64,000 nt of DNA from Desulforamulus ruminis DSM 2154. Lineage in GTDB: Bacteria; Bacillota; Desulfotomaculia; Desulfotomaculales; Desulfotomaculaceae. The DNA lies in the NCBI RefSeq assembly GCF_000215085.1, contig NC_015589.1:3484120-3548119 (forward strand). The letters run 5' to 3'. Below the pieces are notes generated by a model. It had not been told where the DNA came from. It worked only from the letters and a program-made list of their open reading frames with translations, and did no database searches. Numbering within the stretch: position 1 is the first letter of the stretch; the number at the start of each line of letters is the position of its first letter. Shown piece by piece: positions 9,225 to 16,921 of the stretch. A program made the translations under genes and the position numbers.

Positions 9225-9261
9225 CTGAGGCAATCATATTTCATATCTAGGGGGGATATTC

Positions 9262-10404
9262 ATGGCGGCTCACGCCCAAGCCCAAAAGTGGAGCTTTAAA
9301 ATAACTCCTATTCGTGTACTATTAATGTTATTGGCCGCAGCCGGTATTGGTATAGCAATCTTTCGTCTGGTAACCGGCCTTGGTATTGTTACAAATTTAT
9401 CCGATGAGTGGCCCTGGGGCCTGTGGATCGGCTTTGACGTTCTTACCGGTGTTGCACTGGCCGGCGGCGGTTACGGCACGGCTCTTATCGTACACGTGCT
9501 GCACAGAGAGTATTTCCATCCCATCGCCCGCAGCGCTATGCTGACCTCTTTGTTAGGTTATTTGCTGGTCATGGCCGGACTGTTCCTTGATATTGGTCAG
9601 TGGTTCAACTTCTGGCGTCCCTTTGTTTCCTGGGGCCATCATTCCGTGCTCTTTGAAGTTTTCTGGTGTGTATCCTGCTATACCACGGTACAGATTTTAG
9701 AATTCACCGAAATTGCCACCGAGCGAGTTGGCACCAAGTTCCATGATATTGCTGTGAAAGCATTACCGGTTTTGATGATCGTTGGCATTATCTTCCCTAC
9801 CCTGCACCAATCTTCCCTGGGTGCTCTGTACCTGATTATGCCCGATAAGTTATATCCGTTGTGGTGGTCACCCATTATCTTCCTGTTCTTCTTAATGTCA
9901 TCTTTCTTTGTGGGTCCGGCCATGATCTGCGTAGAAACCACTCTGGCCGGAAAAGCATACGATCACTGGGTTCCCATTCCCATCCTGAAAAGCTTGATCA
10001 AGGTCTCGGGATATGCCATGATTATTTATCTGATATTAAAGATTTACGATCTAGTCAGCCGGGGAGTCTTTAATCTGGTCTTTGCAGGCAATTTGGAAGG
10101 CAACATGTTCTTGATTGAAATGGTTCTCGGTATTATCGTACCCATTATCATGTGCTTCACGAATATCACCACAACCCGTTCCGGATTGTTCATTTTCGGT
10201 CTACTGGTAAGCGGTGGCGTTATTCTAAACCGTATGAACGTTGTGATTATTGGTATGATTCGATCCACCGGTTCCGCCTATGTTCCTTCCGCTGCTGAAT
10301 TCCTGGTAAGTATCGGACTGGTAGCCCTTGGCGTACTGGCTTATTGCTTCATCGTAGAAAACTTCAGAATTCTGGATCATAGTGATCATGGCCATGCGGC
10401 CTAA
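9262..10404 (+). CDS. NrfD/HybB-type integral membrane subunit
   Basis: A 380-aa polytopic protein of the NrfD/PsrC/HybB family, with about ten hydrophobic segments. The N-terminal region has the family-typical WPWGLWIGFDVLTGVALAGGGY, and a later segment ends in EFLVSIGLVALGVLAYCFIVENF. Members pass electrons between a periplasmic ferredoxin subunit and the quinone pool and need no haem. GGGGGGATATTC precedes the ATG. With the two genes before it this forms a complete hydrogenase-to-menaquinone module; the terminator at 10441 ends the operon. Confidence 0.9.
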   Translation: MAAHAQAQKWSFKITPIRVLLMLLAAAGIGIAIFRLVTGLGIVTNLSDEWPWGLWIGFDVLTGVALAGGGYGTALIVHVLHREYFHPIARSAMLTSLLGYLLVMAGLFLDIGQWFNFWRPFVSWGHHSVLFEVFWCVSCYTTVQILEFTEIATERVGTKFHDIAVKALPVLMIVGIIFPTLHQSSLGALYLIMPDKLYPLWWSPIIFLFFLMSSFFVGPAMICVETTLAGKAYDHWVPIPILKSLIKVSGYAMIIYLILKIYDLVSRGVFNLVFAGNLEGNMFLIEMVLGIIVPIIMCFTNITTTRSGLFIFGLLVSGGVILNRMNVVIIGMIRSTGSAYVPSAAEFLVSIGLVALGVLAYCFIVENFRILDHSDHGHAA

Positions 10405-10440
10405 TCCTGCAAAAAAGTTTTGTAAATGCTAGCTAGGTAA

Positions 10441-10473
10441 GAAGGCGGTGCATACATCACCGCCTTCCTTTTC
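10441..10473 (+). terminator. Intrinsic terminator of the hydrogenase operon
   Basis: GAAGGCGGTG-catacat-CACCGCCTTC followed by CTTTT. The stem is 10 bp and perfect. Confidence 0.9.
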
Positions 10474-10519
10474 ATACCGGTGTTATAAACACCATCGCGC
10501 CTGTATTTTTCTTTCTTGT

Positions 10520-10549
10520 AACCCGATACCTAGTCGGGTTTTTTCTTTT
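10520..10549 (+). terminator. Second terminator-like hairpin
   Basis: AACCCGA-tacctag-TCGGGTT followed by TTTTCTTTT, 70 bases beyond the first terminator. It may be a back-up terminator or the end of an unannotated short transcript. The rest of 10550-10839 shows no gene. Confidence 0.6.
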
Positions 10550-10839
10550 GCCGGGGCAGCGGGTTATTAAATCCCTACCCTCGGAATGGCTAAATCCATT
10601 TTAAACTTCTCCGAAAGAAAGAACAATATTAAGCAACTTTAAAAAATTAAAAAATATTCAAACAATTGCCGAATCTTTCTTTGGTCTAGCAGGGCTGTTT
10701 TCCCTTGGATTTAATCCCAATGTTCCATTCATAATTCTCGAAAAAAGTTAATTAAATTAATTAAGTAACTTAAGTAAAATAAAAAATATAGCCTGGACTT
10801 CATCTTTAAACGAAAGAGTTTTTCTCAAGTTCCGGCCTA

Positions 10840-10876
10840 AAAATAAAATGGCTTGGGTTTATATCTTACCCCAGCC
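10840..10876 (-). terminator. Intrinsic terminator of the Cache-HTH regulator gene
   Basis: On the minus strand GGCTGGGGT pairs with ACCCAAGCC (one mismatch), followed by ATTTTATTTTT, 40 bases after the stop at 10917. Confidence 0.7.
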
Positions 10877-10916
10877 ACTTAGATAAAGAAAATCTTCTCC
10901 AATTACATATATTTTA

Positions 10917-12065
10917 TTATATGGGATCGCTTCTTACCAATGTATATAACTTCAACGGTCTGCCAACAGGTCCGTATTGCATATCCACTTTTACCATACC
11001 GCACTTTTCCAGGTAGTCCAGATAACGTCGGACCGTTACTTTGGTCAGTTTAATTTCTTCTGCGATTTCCGAAACAGATAAACTTCCATCATTATTCATT
11101 AAATAAGTTAATATTTGCTGCAGGGTAACTTCGTTCAGTCCTTTAGGCAGTTGTTCATCCCACGATCCTTTCAAAACGGCGACGCTCTTTTTTAGCAAAT
11201 TCTCTTGTTCCGGGATGATTTCTGTTTTCTGACCCGCTTCAACCCCAAAGTCCTTGGAGGTTTTACCGGTAGCAAGATTGATCTGATGACTTAAGGCCTG
11301 TACCCATTCCCCCATTTGGTTGATGGACTTGGCCAGTTCTACAATCTCATTTTTGCTTTCCTTCTCCACAGGCATGGACAGAGAGCAAAAATCCCCCTTG
11401 GCAAATTTTTGCGTTTCAGCCGTCAATATCTTCAGAGGCCCGATAATAACACGTTGGGAGAAGTAAAGGGTTCCTAAGAAAACCAGCGCGGTTAAAACCA
11501 CCCCTACAATAAGCAGACTTAAAAGAGAATCATAAAACATTTTGTCAAAAAACTTTTTCGATATTCCCACATAAAACATTCCAACGATATTGCCTTTTTC
11601 ATCATACAAAGGGTTATAAGCTGTTTGATATTTCTCTCCTACTACCTCTGCTTCTCCCCGGTATTCAGCTCCCTCGGATAAAACTTTTTTGGCCACCATG
11701 TCCGAGGAATGAGTTCCTATAGCCCTTTCACCGGTTTCCTTCATAATGGTTGTGGCAACTCTTGTATTTGCCATAAAGATGGTGCAGGTATCCCCGGTAA
11801 GGCTGCTGATAAAATCAACAATCTCATTATTGTTGTTCATCCTGACTTGACCCTTATATAAAAAATCATTCTCTACATGCCAGGAGCCGGGATATTTTGC
11901 ATCCAAAAGGGCCAGCCCCATGGCTATATCACTTTCCGCCTTGGTTACAGCGGCCAGTACAGCGGTTTTCTTAAACTGGATACCTGTTGCAACCATAAAA
12001 CTAATTGCCAGTATTAAAATGGTGGCAACCACGTGAATTGTCATTTTATGTTTAATGGAGAGCAC
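10917..12065 (-). CDS. Membrane-bound one-component regulator: sCache sensor, HAMP and CitB-type HTH
   Basis: A 382-aa protein. A first membrane helix (about 9-30) precedes an extracytoplasmic single-Cache domain (about 35-170; RVATTI, G.RAIGT, YNPLYDEKGNIVGMFYVGISK are typical of chemoreceptor and kinase sCache domains). A second membrane helix (about 181-202) and a HAMP domain (about 203-258) follow. The C-terminus (about 310-376) is a winged HTH (VSEIAEEIKLTKVTVRRYLDYLEKCGMV, then YGPVGRP), like the output domain of CitB/DcuR response regulators. No histidine kinase or receiver domain is present, so sensing and DNA binding are in one chain. GTG start with GAGGTGAT 8 bases upstream. Its targets are unknown; it lies 0.5 kb from the hydrogenase operon, convergently. 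Confidence 0.88.
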   Translation of the reverse strand: MLSIKHKMTIHVVATILILAISFMVATGIQFKKTAVLAAVTKAESDIAMGLALLDAKYPGSWHVENDFLYKGQVRMNNNNEIVDFISSLTGDTCTIFMANTRVATTIMKETGERAIGTHSSDMVAKKVLSEGAEYRGEAEVVGEKYQTAYNPLYDEKGNIVGMFYVGISKKFFDKMFYDSLLSLLIVGVVLTALVFLGTLYFSQRVIIGPLKILTAETQKFAKGDFCSLSMPVEKESKNEIVELAKSINQMGEWVQALSHQINLATGKTSKDFGVEAGQKTEIIPEQENLLKKSVAVLKGSWDEQLPKGLNEVTLQQILTYLMNNDGSLSVSEIAEEIKLTKVTVRRYLDYLEKCGMVKVDMQYGPVGRPLKLYTLVRSDPI

Positions 12066-12219
12066 TTAAAAAGATCACCTCTGCCCCACCTGCAATTTTC
12101 TTACTGACTCTTAGTAATAATTCTATATAAACTTAAATTAACCTCCATTAAATTGATTATACGGCGTATCAATGTTTTTAAATTCTTAACAATATGAAAA
12201 TTTTTGCAACATAGAGCTG

Positions 12220-12249
12220 AAAAAAGCCGTATCCTGGTGGATACGGCTT
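12220..12249 (-). terminator. Intrinsic terminator
   Basis: AAGCCGTATCC-acc-GGATACGGCTT on the minus strand followed by a T run. The stem is 11 bp, directly after the 93-aa gene. Confidence 0.9.
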
Positions 12250-12261
12250 AATATCTTTCAA

Positions 12262-12543
12262 TTAGGCATGGGATTCCGGAAAATTGTTGGGGTCTTCCAA
12301 AAAGTACAGGACGTAGGCCCTGGGAAAATCCTTGCGAATTTCTTCCATGATAGAGGGACCCACGGAAACTTCACCAATCAGATTGATATCTGAATCAACA
12401 TCAAACTCTTCATCCTCCATCGGCTTTAGGCATTCCACACCCGGATTGGGGTCTTTGGTTTTGATACCCAGTTGCAGATACTTTTCTTTGGCTTCTTCCG
12501 GAGAATCGGCAATAATAATTCTGGTGTTGGTGGGGTGCTGCAT
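12262..12543 (-). CDS. Hypothetical acidic protein
   Basis: A 93-aa soluble, strongly acidic protein (MEDEEFDVDSDINLIGE) with TRIIIADSPEEAKEKYLQLG near the start. GGAGG lies 8 bases before the ATG and a strong terminator follows the stop. Family not recognised. Confidence 0.65.
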   Translation of the reverse strand: MQHPTNTRIIIADSPEEAKEKYLQLGIKTKDPNPGVECLKPMEDEEFDVDSDINLIGEVSVGPSIMEEIRKDFPRAYVLYFLEDPNNFPESHA

Positions 12544-12574
12544 TATTCATACCTCCAAAAATCTTGTTATATTG

Positions 12575-12952
12575 TTAATCCATTTTCCTGGTTATCCAGT
12601 TTCCGGCCAACTTGTTAACCACAATGAGGCCAAGGCCAAGAACCGCCAGTGAAGCGGTTACTATTCCCAGGTGAATCCATGGATTAAGGTTTAAAGTAGC
12701 TAAATAGGCGCTTACCTTTTTGAAAACAGAGCTTGCAATTAGGACATAAATAATGAGAATGGCAAAAACAAAAAACCTTACTGTTTGATTTGGCAACGCC
12801 GCATGTTCCCTTCTGTATTGTTCTAAAGACAAACTTTTCGGAACTGGTTTTATTTTACTACAACGAACACAATTATTGTACCCCGAGTTACACCCGGAAA
12901 TAACTTTTTTGTCACTAAACCGAAAGAGGAATCCTGAATTTGTCATTTTCAC
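12575..12952 (-). CDS. Hypothetical two-helix membrane protein
   Basis: A 125-aa protein with two hydrophobic segments (VRFFVFAILIIYVLIASSVF and HLGIVTASLAVLGLGLIVV) and an N-terminal Cys group (GCNSGYNNCVRC). The GTG start lacks a clear Shine-Dalgarno, so the true N-terminus is uncertain. It precedes the 93-aa gene by 31 bases and may share its transcript. Family not recognised. Confidence 0.5.
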   Translation of the reverse strand: MKMTNSGFLFRFSDKKVISGCNSGYNNCVRCSKIKPVPKSLSLEQYRREHAALPNQTVRFFVFAILIIYVLIASSVFKKVSAYLATLNLNPWIHLGIVTASLAVLGLGLIVVNKLAGNWITRKMD

Positions 12953-12998
12953 GGTTCATTCTTTTTGATTAACAAATTCCTTTCGTCTTTGTAAAATG

Positions 12999-13034
12999 CA
13001 AAAGGCAACCGTCCTTTAAACTGTTGCCTTTTGC
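12999..13034 (-). terminator. Intrinsic terminator of spoIIR
   Basis: AAAAGGCAAC and GTTGCCTTTT pair on the minus strand around a central GT-rich loop, followed by GC and a short T run, 10 bases after the spoIIR stop. Confidence 0.75.
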
Positions 13035-13044
13035 TTGAATGGGA

Positions 13045-13623
13045 TCAGCTAAAAATTTTCAATATGTCCGCTGCACGCAGTCGAAATTCAACGTTATCCT
13101 TCTCAAATACTTTTACACCTTTAACCGCTTGCTTCTGGTCCACGGTTTTTACACTGTCTGTAAAGCAAAGGGGCGGAAACAAGACGCACCACCAGTTTTT
13201 CCCCTTGCCCTCACCAATCACAACTCGGACAGCGTGATAGTTGCCTGCGGGCAGTGTTAAATCGCCATAGCTTTTGGTGGGAAAATCATAATCCCCCATC
13301 ATCACGGCTACCTTGTAATTCTTACCTTCCCGTTGAATTTGCTGTCGGGCCAATTCCTCAATTTCCCCCATATTGTTTAGGACAATCTGTTCTGCCTGCT
13401 TCCGATTGTTGGCCTGACTAAAACGTTTTTTCATTTCCAGGACTATGGCATCCCGCACATGTAATTTTAAGGCTTGGTCCTGAAAACTATCACTGTTGGC
13501 TATCACATGAAAGCGGATTAATTGGCTGGCAAATTCATGCTGAACGTAAGTCCGATAGGAAAGAAAGGACAGGGCTAAAAGCAAACCGGTAAAAATCAAC
13601 ACCCATTTATATCGATTCATCAT
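13045..13623 (-). CDS. spoIIR: Stage II sporulation protein R
   Basis: A 192-aa forespore-secreted signalling protein that triggers SpoIIGA-dependent processing of pro-sigma-E in the mother cell. One N-terminal membrane helix or signal (VLIFTGLLLALSFLSY) is followed by the family hallmarks LIRFHVIANSDSFQDQALKLHVRDAI, LPAGNYHAVRVVIGEGKGKNWWCVLFPPLCF. The ATG at 13623 is preferred over an upstream TTG. It is transcribed alone and ends at a terminator. It confirms that the organism is a spore former. Confidence 0.95.
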   Translation of the reverse strand: MMNRYKWVLIFTGLLLALSFLSYRTYVQHEFASQLIRFHVIANSDSFQDQALKLHVRDAIVLEMKKRFSQANNRKQAEQIVLNNMGEIEELARQQIQREGKNYKVAVMMGDYDFPTKSYGDLTLPAGNYHAVRVVIGEGKGKNWWCVLFPPLCFTDSVKTVDQKQAVKGVKVFEKDNVEFRLRAADILKIFS

Positions 13624-13783
13624 GTAAACCAAGCCCCCATATACACTAATTAACTACTAAGTAGTATGGGCTTGCAGCTTGGCTTTTATACATGATTTGT
13701 CAAATTAACGCGGAAAACCCGATTGCTGCTGCTTAAGTCTTAAACCAGGGACAAAAGGGTTGAATTACTCAGCAGGCGGTATT

Positions 13784-14149
13784 TTAGTGCGGGCTGGTAT
13801 GGTGGCGGCACTGATCCTCCAGTTCAAGATAATCTTCAAACTGTTCACGTGAAAACAAATCCACCAAGGGGCGGGGACTTTCTATCTGCCACAGAATCAG
13901 CATACCGCTTTCATCATTGCGGATCATCTTTCCCCTGGTTCCCGGGGGAATTTGCCCCAATTGAACCTTCGCCTTCACTAGTATATCCCCTCTGCCGTTA
14001 TGAACGGCCAGCATTTGCCTTGCCTTGTCCAGGGTATGCCTCAACCCGTCAATGGTCTCCTCTACCTTTCCCTGGGTCAGCATTTCAATCCCTTCGCTGC
14101 AAAGTCTGATTACGGTGTCCAGTTTTACCTTAGGCTCCTCTCTTTTCAC
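13784..14149 (-). CDS. Hypothetical protein
   Basis: A 121-aa soluble protein. The N-terminal half is helical (VIRLCSEGIEMLTQGKVEETIDGLRHTLDKARQML). The C-terminal half, with VQLGQIPPGTRGKMIRNDESGMLILWQ, resembles a small beta-barrel like those in regulatory or carboxysome-associated proteins, but I cannot name a family. GTG start with GGAGG 7 bases upstream. It lies 19 bases after the gene with the in-frame TGA and could be cotranscribed. Confidence 0.65.
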   Translation of the reverse strand: MKREEPKVKLDTVIRLCSEGIEMLTQGKVEETIDGLRHTLDKARQMLAVHNGRGDILVKAKVQLGQIPPGTRGKMIRNDESGMLILWQIESPRPLVDLFSREQFEDYLELEDQCRHHTSPH

Positions 14150-14168
14150 CCAAAAACCTCCTTCACGC

Positions 14169-14615
14169 TTATCCCACCATAATATTGTAGTAAACCCTGT
14201 CCGATTTTTTTAAAAGATTTGATAGAGGTTCCCGGTTCCCCAGAGACAGTTCCTTCACTTCCAGCCAAACATTACAATACAGATGATAGGCCAGGGGTTT
14301 GGCGGCTCCCAGCATCAGCCGGTTCCACTCCCCGGCAAAGGTTTTAGTAAAGTGAAGCCCATAGGATTGCTCATCAGCATGGGAATCTGCGGGATAAAGG
14401 CCGGTACAATTGCCCACGGCAATTACTCTGCGGAGATTCTCTCAGCCGGTTTCGTAAAAATACAGAGGTATTCCCTTTCCTTTTGGCACAAGGTCAAATA
14501 ATGGTTGAAGTTTTTCTCCGTCCATGGTACCAAAAACCGCCCGGCCCTGTTGCTCTATAATGCTTTTTATTTCATAAACTTGTTGGCAGCCAATGGCTGC
14601 CAGAATTGCCTGCAC
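14169..14615 (-). CDS. Hypothetical protein interrupted by an in-frame TGA (candidate selenoprotein or pseudogene)
   Basis: A GTG at 14615 with GGGGGAG 8 bases upstream opens a 57-codon frame ending at TGA (14442-14444). The same frame stays open after the TGA for 90 more codons to TAA at 14169, giving 148 residues if the TGA is read. The part after the TGA (ENLRRVIAVGNCTGLYPADSH..., then AAKPLAYHLYCNVWLEVKEL) reads as normal protein. A GTG at 14417 could start it alone but has no clear Shine-Dalgarno. A 7-bp hairpin with loop GTG starts 17 bases after the TGA and its loop lies 24 bases after it, as in bacterial SECIS elements. The alternatives are two genes, or a gene broken by a point mutation. 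Family not recognised. Confidence 0.45.
14408..14424 (-). promoter_or_regulatory. SECIS-like hairpin after an in-frame TGA
   Basis: On the minus strand AATTGCC-GTG-GGCAATT forms a perfect 7-bp stem with a 3-base loop that begins with G. The loop is 24 bases downstream of the TGA, within the 16-37-base range described for bacterial SECIS elements. Confidence 0.35.
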
Positions 14616-14634
14616 GGGAAAGCTCCCCCCTACT

Positions 14635-14751
14635 TTAATAATGCGGCGGCTTATTCCTGACGGGACACTGGCTGCAGTAGCATTCTTCACAATCATCAAT
14701 GCAGGAGGTATCACACCGGCAGGGAACATCTTCGTAGATGCATTTCATCAT
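14635..14751 (-). CDS. Cys-rich mini-protein, 38 aa
   Basis: ATG at 14751 (or 14748) with GAGGGAGG 5 to 8 bases upstream opens a 38-codon frame ending in TAA. It contains eight Cys: C4, C11, C13, C17, C21, C24, C26 and C29, with CRCDTSC and CEECYCSQC. This suggests a metal-binding or disulfide-stapled peptide. It ends 19 bases before the gene with the in-frame TGA and is probably cotranscribed with it. Family not recognised. Confidence 0.6.
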   Translation of the reverse strand: MMKCIYEDVPCRCDTSCIDDCEECYCSQCPVRNKPPHY

Positions 14752-14877
14752 CAAGGCCTCCCTCTGGTGACGCTCATTTGTTTTATATTTCACCGTGAAA
14801 GTTCTTTTTCCTGGTATGTTTTTATTTTTACAAGGTTAGTCTAACAGTAAATGGAAATTTTTTAAGGAAGTGATGAA

Positions 14878-15180
14878 ATGAAACTCTCTCAGATCGCGGA
14901 CAGCATTCAATGGGATTTTACCCCAGAAAATGAATTTACACGGCCTAGCCGCAAAACCGGTTACAGCTTTGTGATTGACAGCCAGGATGCCAAACCGCTC
15001 CTGGTTCTGTATAGAATGGGCCCTTACAGCAGCCATACCAGCCCTTTGGATCGACAGCCTCCCCAGAAACTGATACAAAAGGCGCTCCGGTCTCATCGAG
15101 AGTCCCCTACCTGGGATGGACTATATCCCGTCAATGAGGAATTAAGAGATTGGATAAGAGCAAATTTGTTCAATGAATAA
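14878..15180 (+). CDS. Hypothetical protein
   Basis: A 100-aa soluble protein, family not recognised. It contains FTRPSRKTGYSFVIDSQDAKPLLVLYRM and a C-terminal helix rich in Arg and Glu. AAGGAAG lies 7 bases before the ATG. It is divergent from the Cys-rich mini-protein and ends at a bidirectional terminator. Confidence 0.65.
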   Translation: MKLSQIADSIQWDFTPENEFTRPSRKTGYSFVIDSQDAKPLLVLYRMGPYSSHTSPLDRQPPQKLIQKALRSHRESPTWDGLYPVNEELRDWIRANLFNE

Positions 15181-15249
15181 CCTCTACTTTAGGCCGCCGG
15201 TTGAACCCGCTGCGGGTGGGCCATTGGGGGGATAAGGATTCCTACATAA

Positions 15250-15293
15250 TAAAATCCCAGCAAGCAGCAGTGCTTCCGCTGGGATTTTATTTT
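15250..15293. terminator. Bidirectional intrinsic terminator
   Basis: AAAATCCCAGC pairs with GCTGGGATTTT around a 16-base loop, with A/T runs on both sides. It serves the convergent genes ending at 15180 and 15292. Confidence 0.85.
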
Positions 15294-15615
15294 ATCCGGT
15301 TTTTTCTTCTTCCGGACCCTCTTCCTTTTGAAACATTTTAAGAACATAATTGGTGGCATCATCCGTCTTATGCAGGATGATGCCAAAGGCCAGAGCGGTA
15401 ATAAGATACCTGCGAACCGCTTCGTGCAAATCCTCCACCGACAGCTCATTCTCTAAAAAGGGTAGTATAAAGCGCATGCAGATTTGGGCAGTCATCACAT
15501 GAATCAGGTTTTCCACACCGGGATAAGTACTGATAATTTCTTTGATGGATGGCGCATCCTTGAGCATCCGGAAATATTCTTCAGCCGCCTGTTCATCAAT
15601 GGGTTCAAATCTCAT
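15292..15615 (-). CDS. Hypothetical helical protein
   Basis: A 107-aa, mainly helical soluble protein (EQAAEEYFRMLKDAPSIKEII, SVEDLHEAVRRYLITALAFGIIL) with an acidic tail. AAGGGGG lies 8 bases before the ATG. Family not recognised. Confidence 0.65.
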   Translation of the reverse strand: MRFEPIDEQAAEEYFRMLKDAPSIKEIISTYPGVENLIHVMTAQICMRFILPFLENELSVEDLHEAVRRYLITALAFGIILHKTDDATNYVLKMFQKEEGPEEEKTG

Positions 15616-15717
15616 GGGGTTCCCCCTTCCTGTTTCTACACCTATTTCCTAGCATGCCACAACTCACCAGGGAATATCCCTTATGATGATAGGGGAAAAC
15701 AGTCCGGGAAAGATCCT

Positions 15718-15909
15718 TTAATCCACCGGTAGACCCATCTTACGCAATTCTTCCAGTACGGCGGGTTCTATATAAGATTTCCACTGGGGATATTTTTGTT
15801 TCATCTTTAACAATTGCTCCCGGTGCTTTTCAAATAGCTCTTTTAACTTGACCGGATTATCCTTGTTGGCTTGAAGTTCCAAAATCAACATAATTTCGCC
15901 AATAAACAT
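15718..15909 (-). CDS. Hypothetical small helical protein downstream of nifV
   Basis: A 63-aa protein starting MFIGEIMLILELQANKDNP, followed by a charged helix (KLKELFEKHREQLLKMKQKYP). The ATG at 15909 is chosen because GGAGGAGGG precedes it; an earlier start at 15933 has no such site. It lies 76 bases after nifV with no terminator between, so it may be the last gene of the nif operon. Family not recognised. Confidence 0.6.
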   Translation of the reverse strand: MFIGEIMLILELQANKDNPVKLKELFEKHREQLLKMKQKYPQWKSYIEPAVLEELRKMGLPVD

Positions 15910-15985
15910 GAAACCCTCCTCCTTATGACCCATCTGGATGATGGATATTCAGGAAAAGGGTCTGTTATTCGTAGTTATTTTCGTT

Positions 15986-16852
15986 TTAAGCTAAAGAAAT
16001 CTTCTCCACCCCTGCTTTCCGCAGTCCATGCATCTTTAGCGGTTTAACAGGCCAGTTGGCAGCCCCGGCCACAAAGCGGATCAGTTCCTCCAACTTCGTC
16101 TCATTCACAGGAAGGGGAATTCCTTCCACATATCTTAGCATCTCCACGACCTCTTCATAGGGGCTGTTGCCTGCCCGCTCACCCATGCCTAAAACCGTGG
16201 TGCTCAGATACCGGGCACCGGCTTTGTAGGCCGCCAGGGAGTTGGCCGTGGCCATACCAAAGTCATTATGCCCGTGCATCTCCACGTCAATGCCGGTCCG
16301 CCGGATAATTTGTTCCACCCTGTTCCGGGTAGTAAAGGGATCCATCACCCCCAGGGTATCGGCAAAACGCAGGTAAACCGCCCCTTCCTTCTTGGCCTCC
16401 CGGGCAAACTGCAGGAGAAACTCCATGTCCGCCCGGGAAGCGTCTTCCGCTCCCACGGTAACCGTAGCGCCGGCGTCCCTGGCGTAGGCCACCGCCCGCT
16501 TCATACAATCCAAAACCCATTCCCTGCTGCGGTTTAGCTTATACCGGATGTGAATATCGGAAACAGGGGCGGAGATGTGCAGATTCCTGGCTCCACAGTC
16601 TAAAGAAGCTTTTATATCGTCCAAATTGGTCCGGTTCCAGGTAGAAATTTTTGCTTTCAGATTCAGTGCCAATATGGAATAGATGGCCTCCATTTCTAAT
16701 TGACCCATAGCCGGTATCCCGGCCTCAATCTGGTAAACGCCCACTGCATCCAGCAGACCGGCGATATGAACCTTTTCCTTGGCGCTAAAGGCCACCCCCA
16801 CAGACTGTTCCCCATCCCGCAGGGTGGTATCCACAAATAATATTTTGTCCAT
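15986..16852 (-). CDS. nifV: Homocitrate synthase NifV, short form
   Basis: A 288-aa DRE-TIM metallolyase making homocitrate, the organic ligand of FeMo-co. It starts with the acetyl-CoA/metal motif DTTLRDGEQSVGVAFS and contains HGHNDFGMATANSLAAYKAGA and the metal-binding GMGERAGNSPYEEVV region. Most NifV proteins have about 380 residues; here the protein ends after the barrel, near WPVKPLKMHGLRKAG, and lacks the usual C-terminal accessory domain. Clostridium pasteurianum has a split NifV, but no second half is visible nearby. GGGGAGAGGAC precedes the ATG. Confidence 0.88.
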   Translation of the reverse strand: MDKILFVDTTLRDGEQSVGVAFSAKEKVHIAGLLDAVGVYQIEAGIPAMGQLEMEAIYSILALNLKAKISTWNRTNLDDIKASLDCGARNLHISAPVSDIHIRYKLNRSREWVLDCMKRAVAYARDAGATVTVGAEDASRADMEFLLQFAREAKKEGAVYLRFADTLGVMDPFTTRNRVEQIIRRTGIDVEMHGHNDFGMATANSLAAYKAGARYLSTTVLGMGERAGNSPYEEVVEMLRYVEGIPLPVNETKLEELIRFVAGAANWPVKPLKMHGLRKAGVEKISLA

Positions 16853-16921
16853 GTCCTCTCCCCCTGTAAAGGCAACGGTTCCCGCTTTTCACATGCTATT
16901 CCGGGAACCGTTTAAAAACTT

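Noticed and set aside
14417-14441. Independent gene starting at the GTG at 14417
   Set aside because: No Shine-Dalgarno is seen and the frame is continuous with the upstream gene through the TGA; kept as an alternative only.
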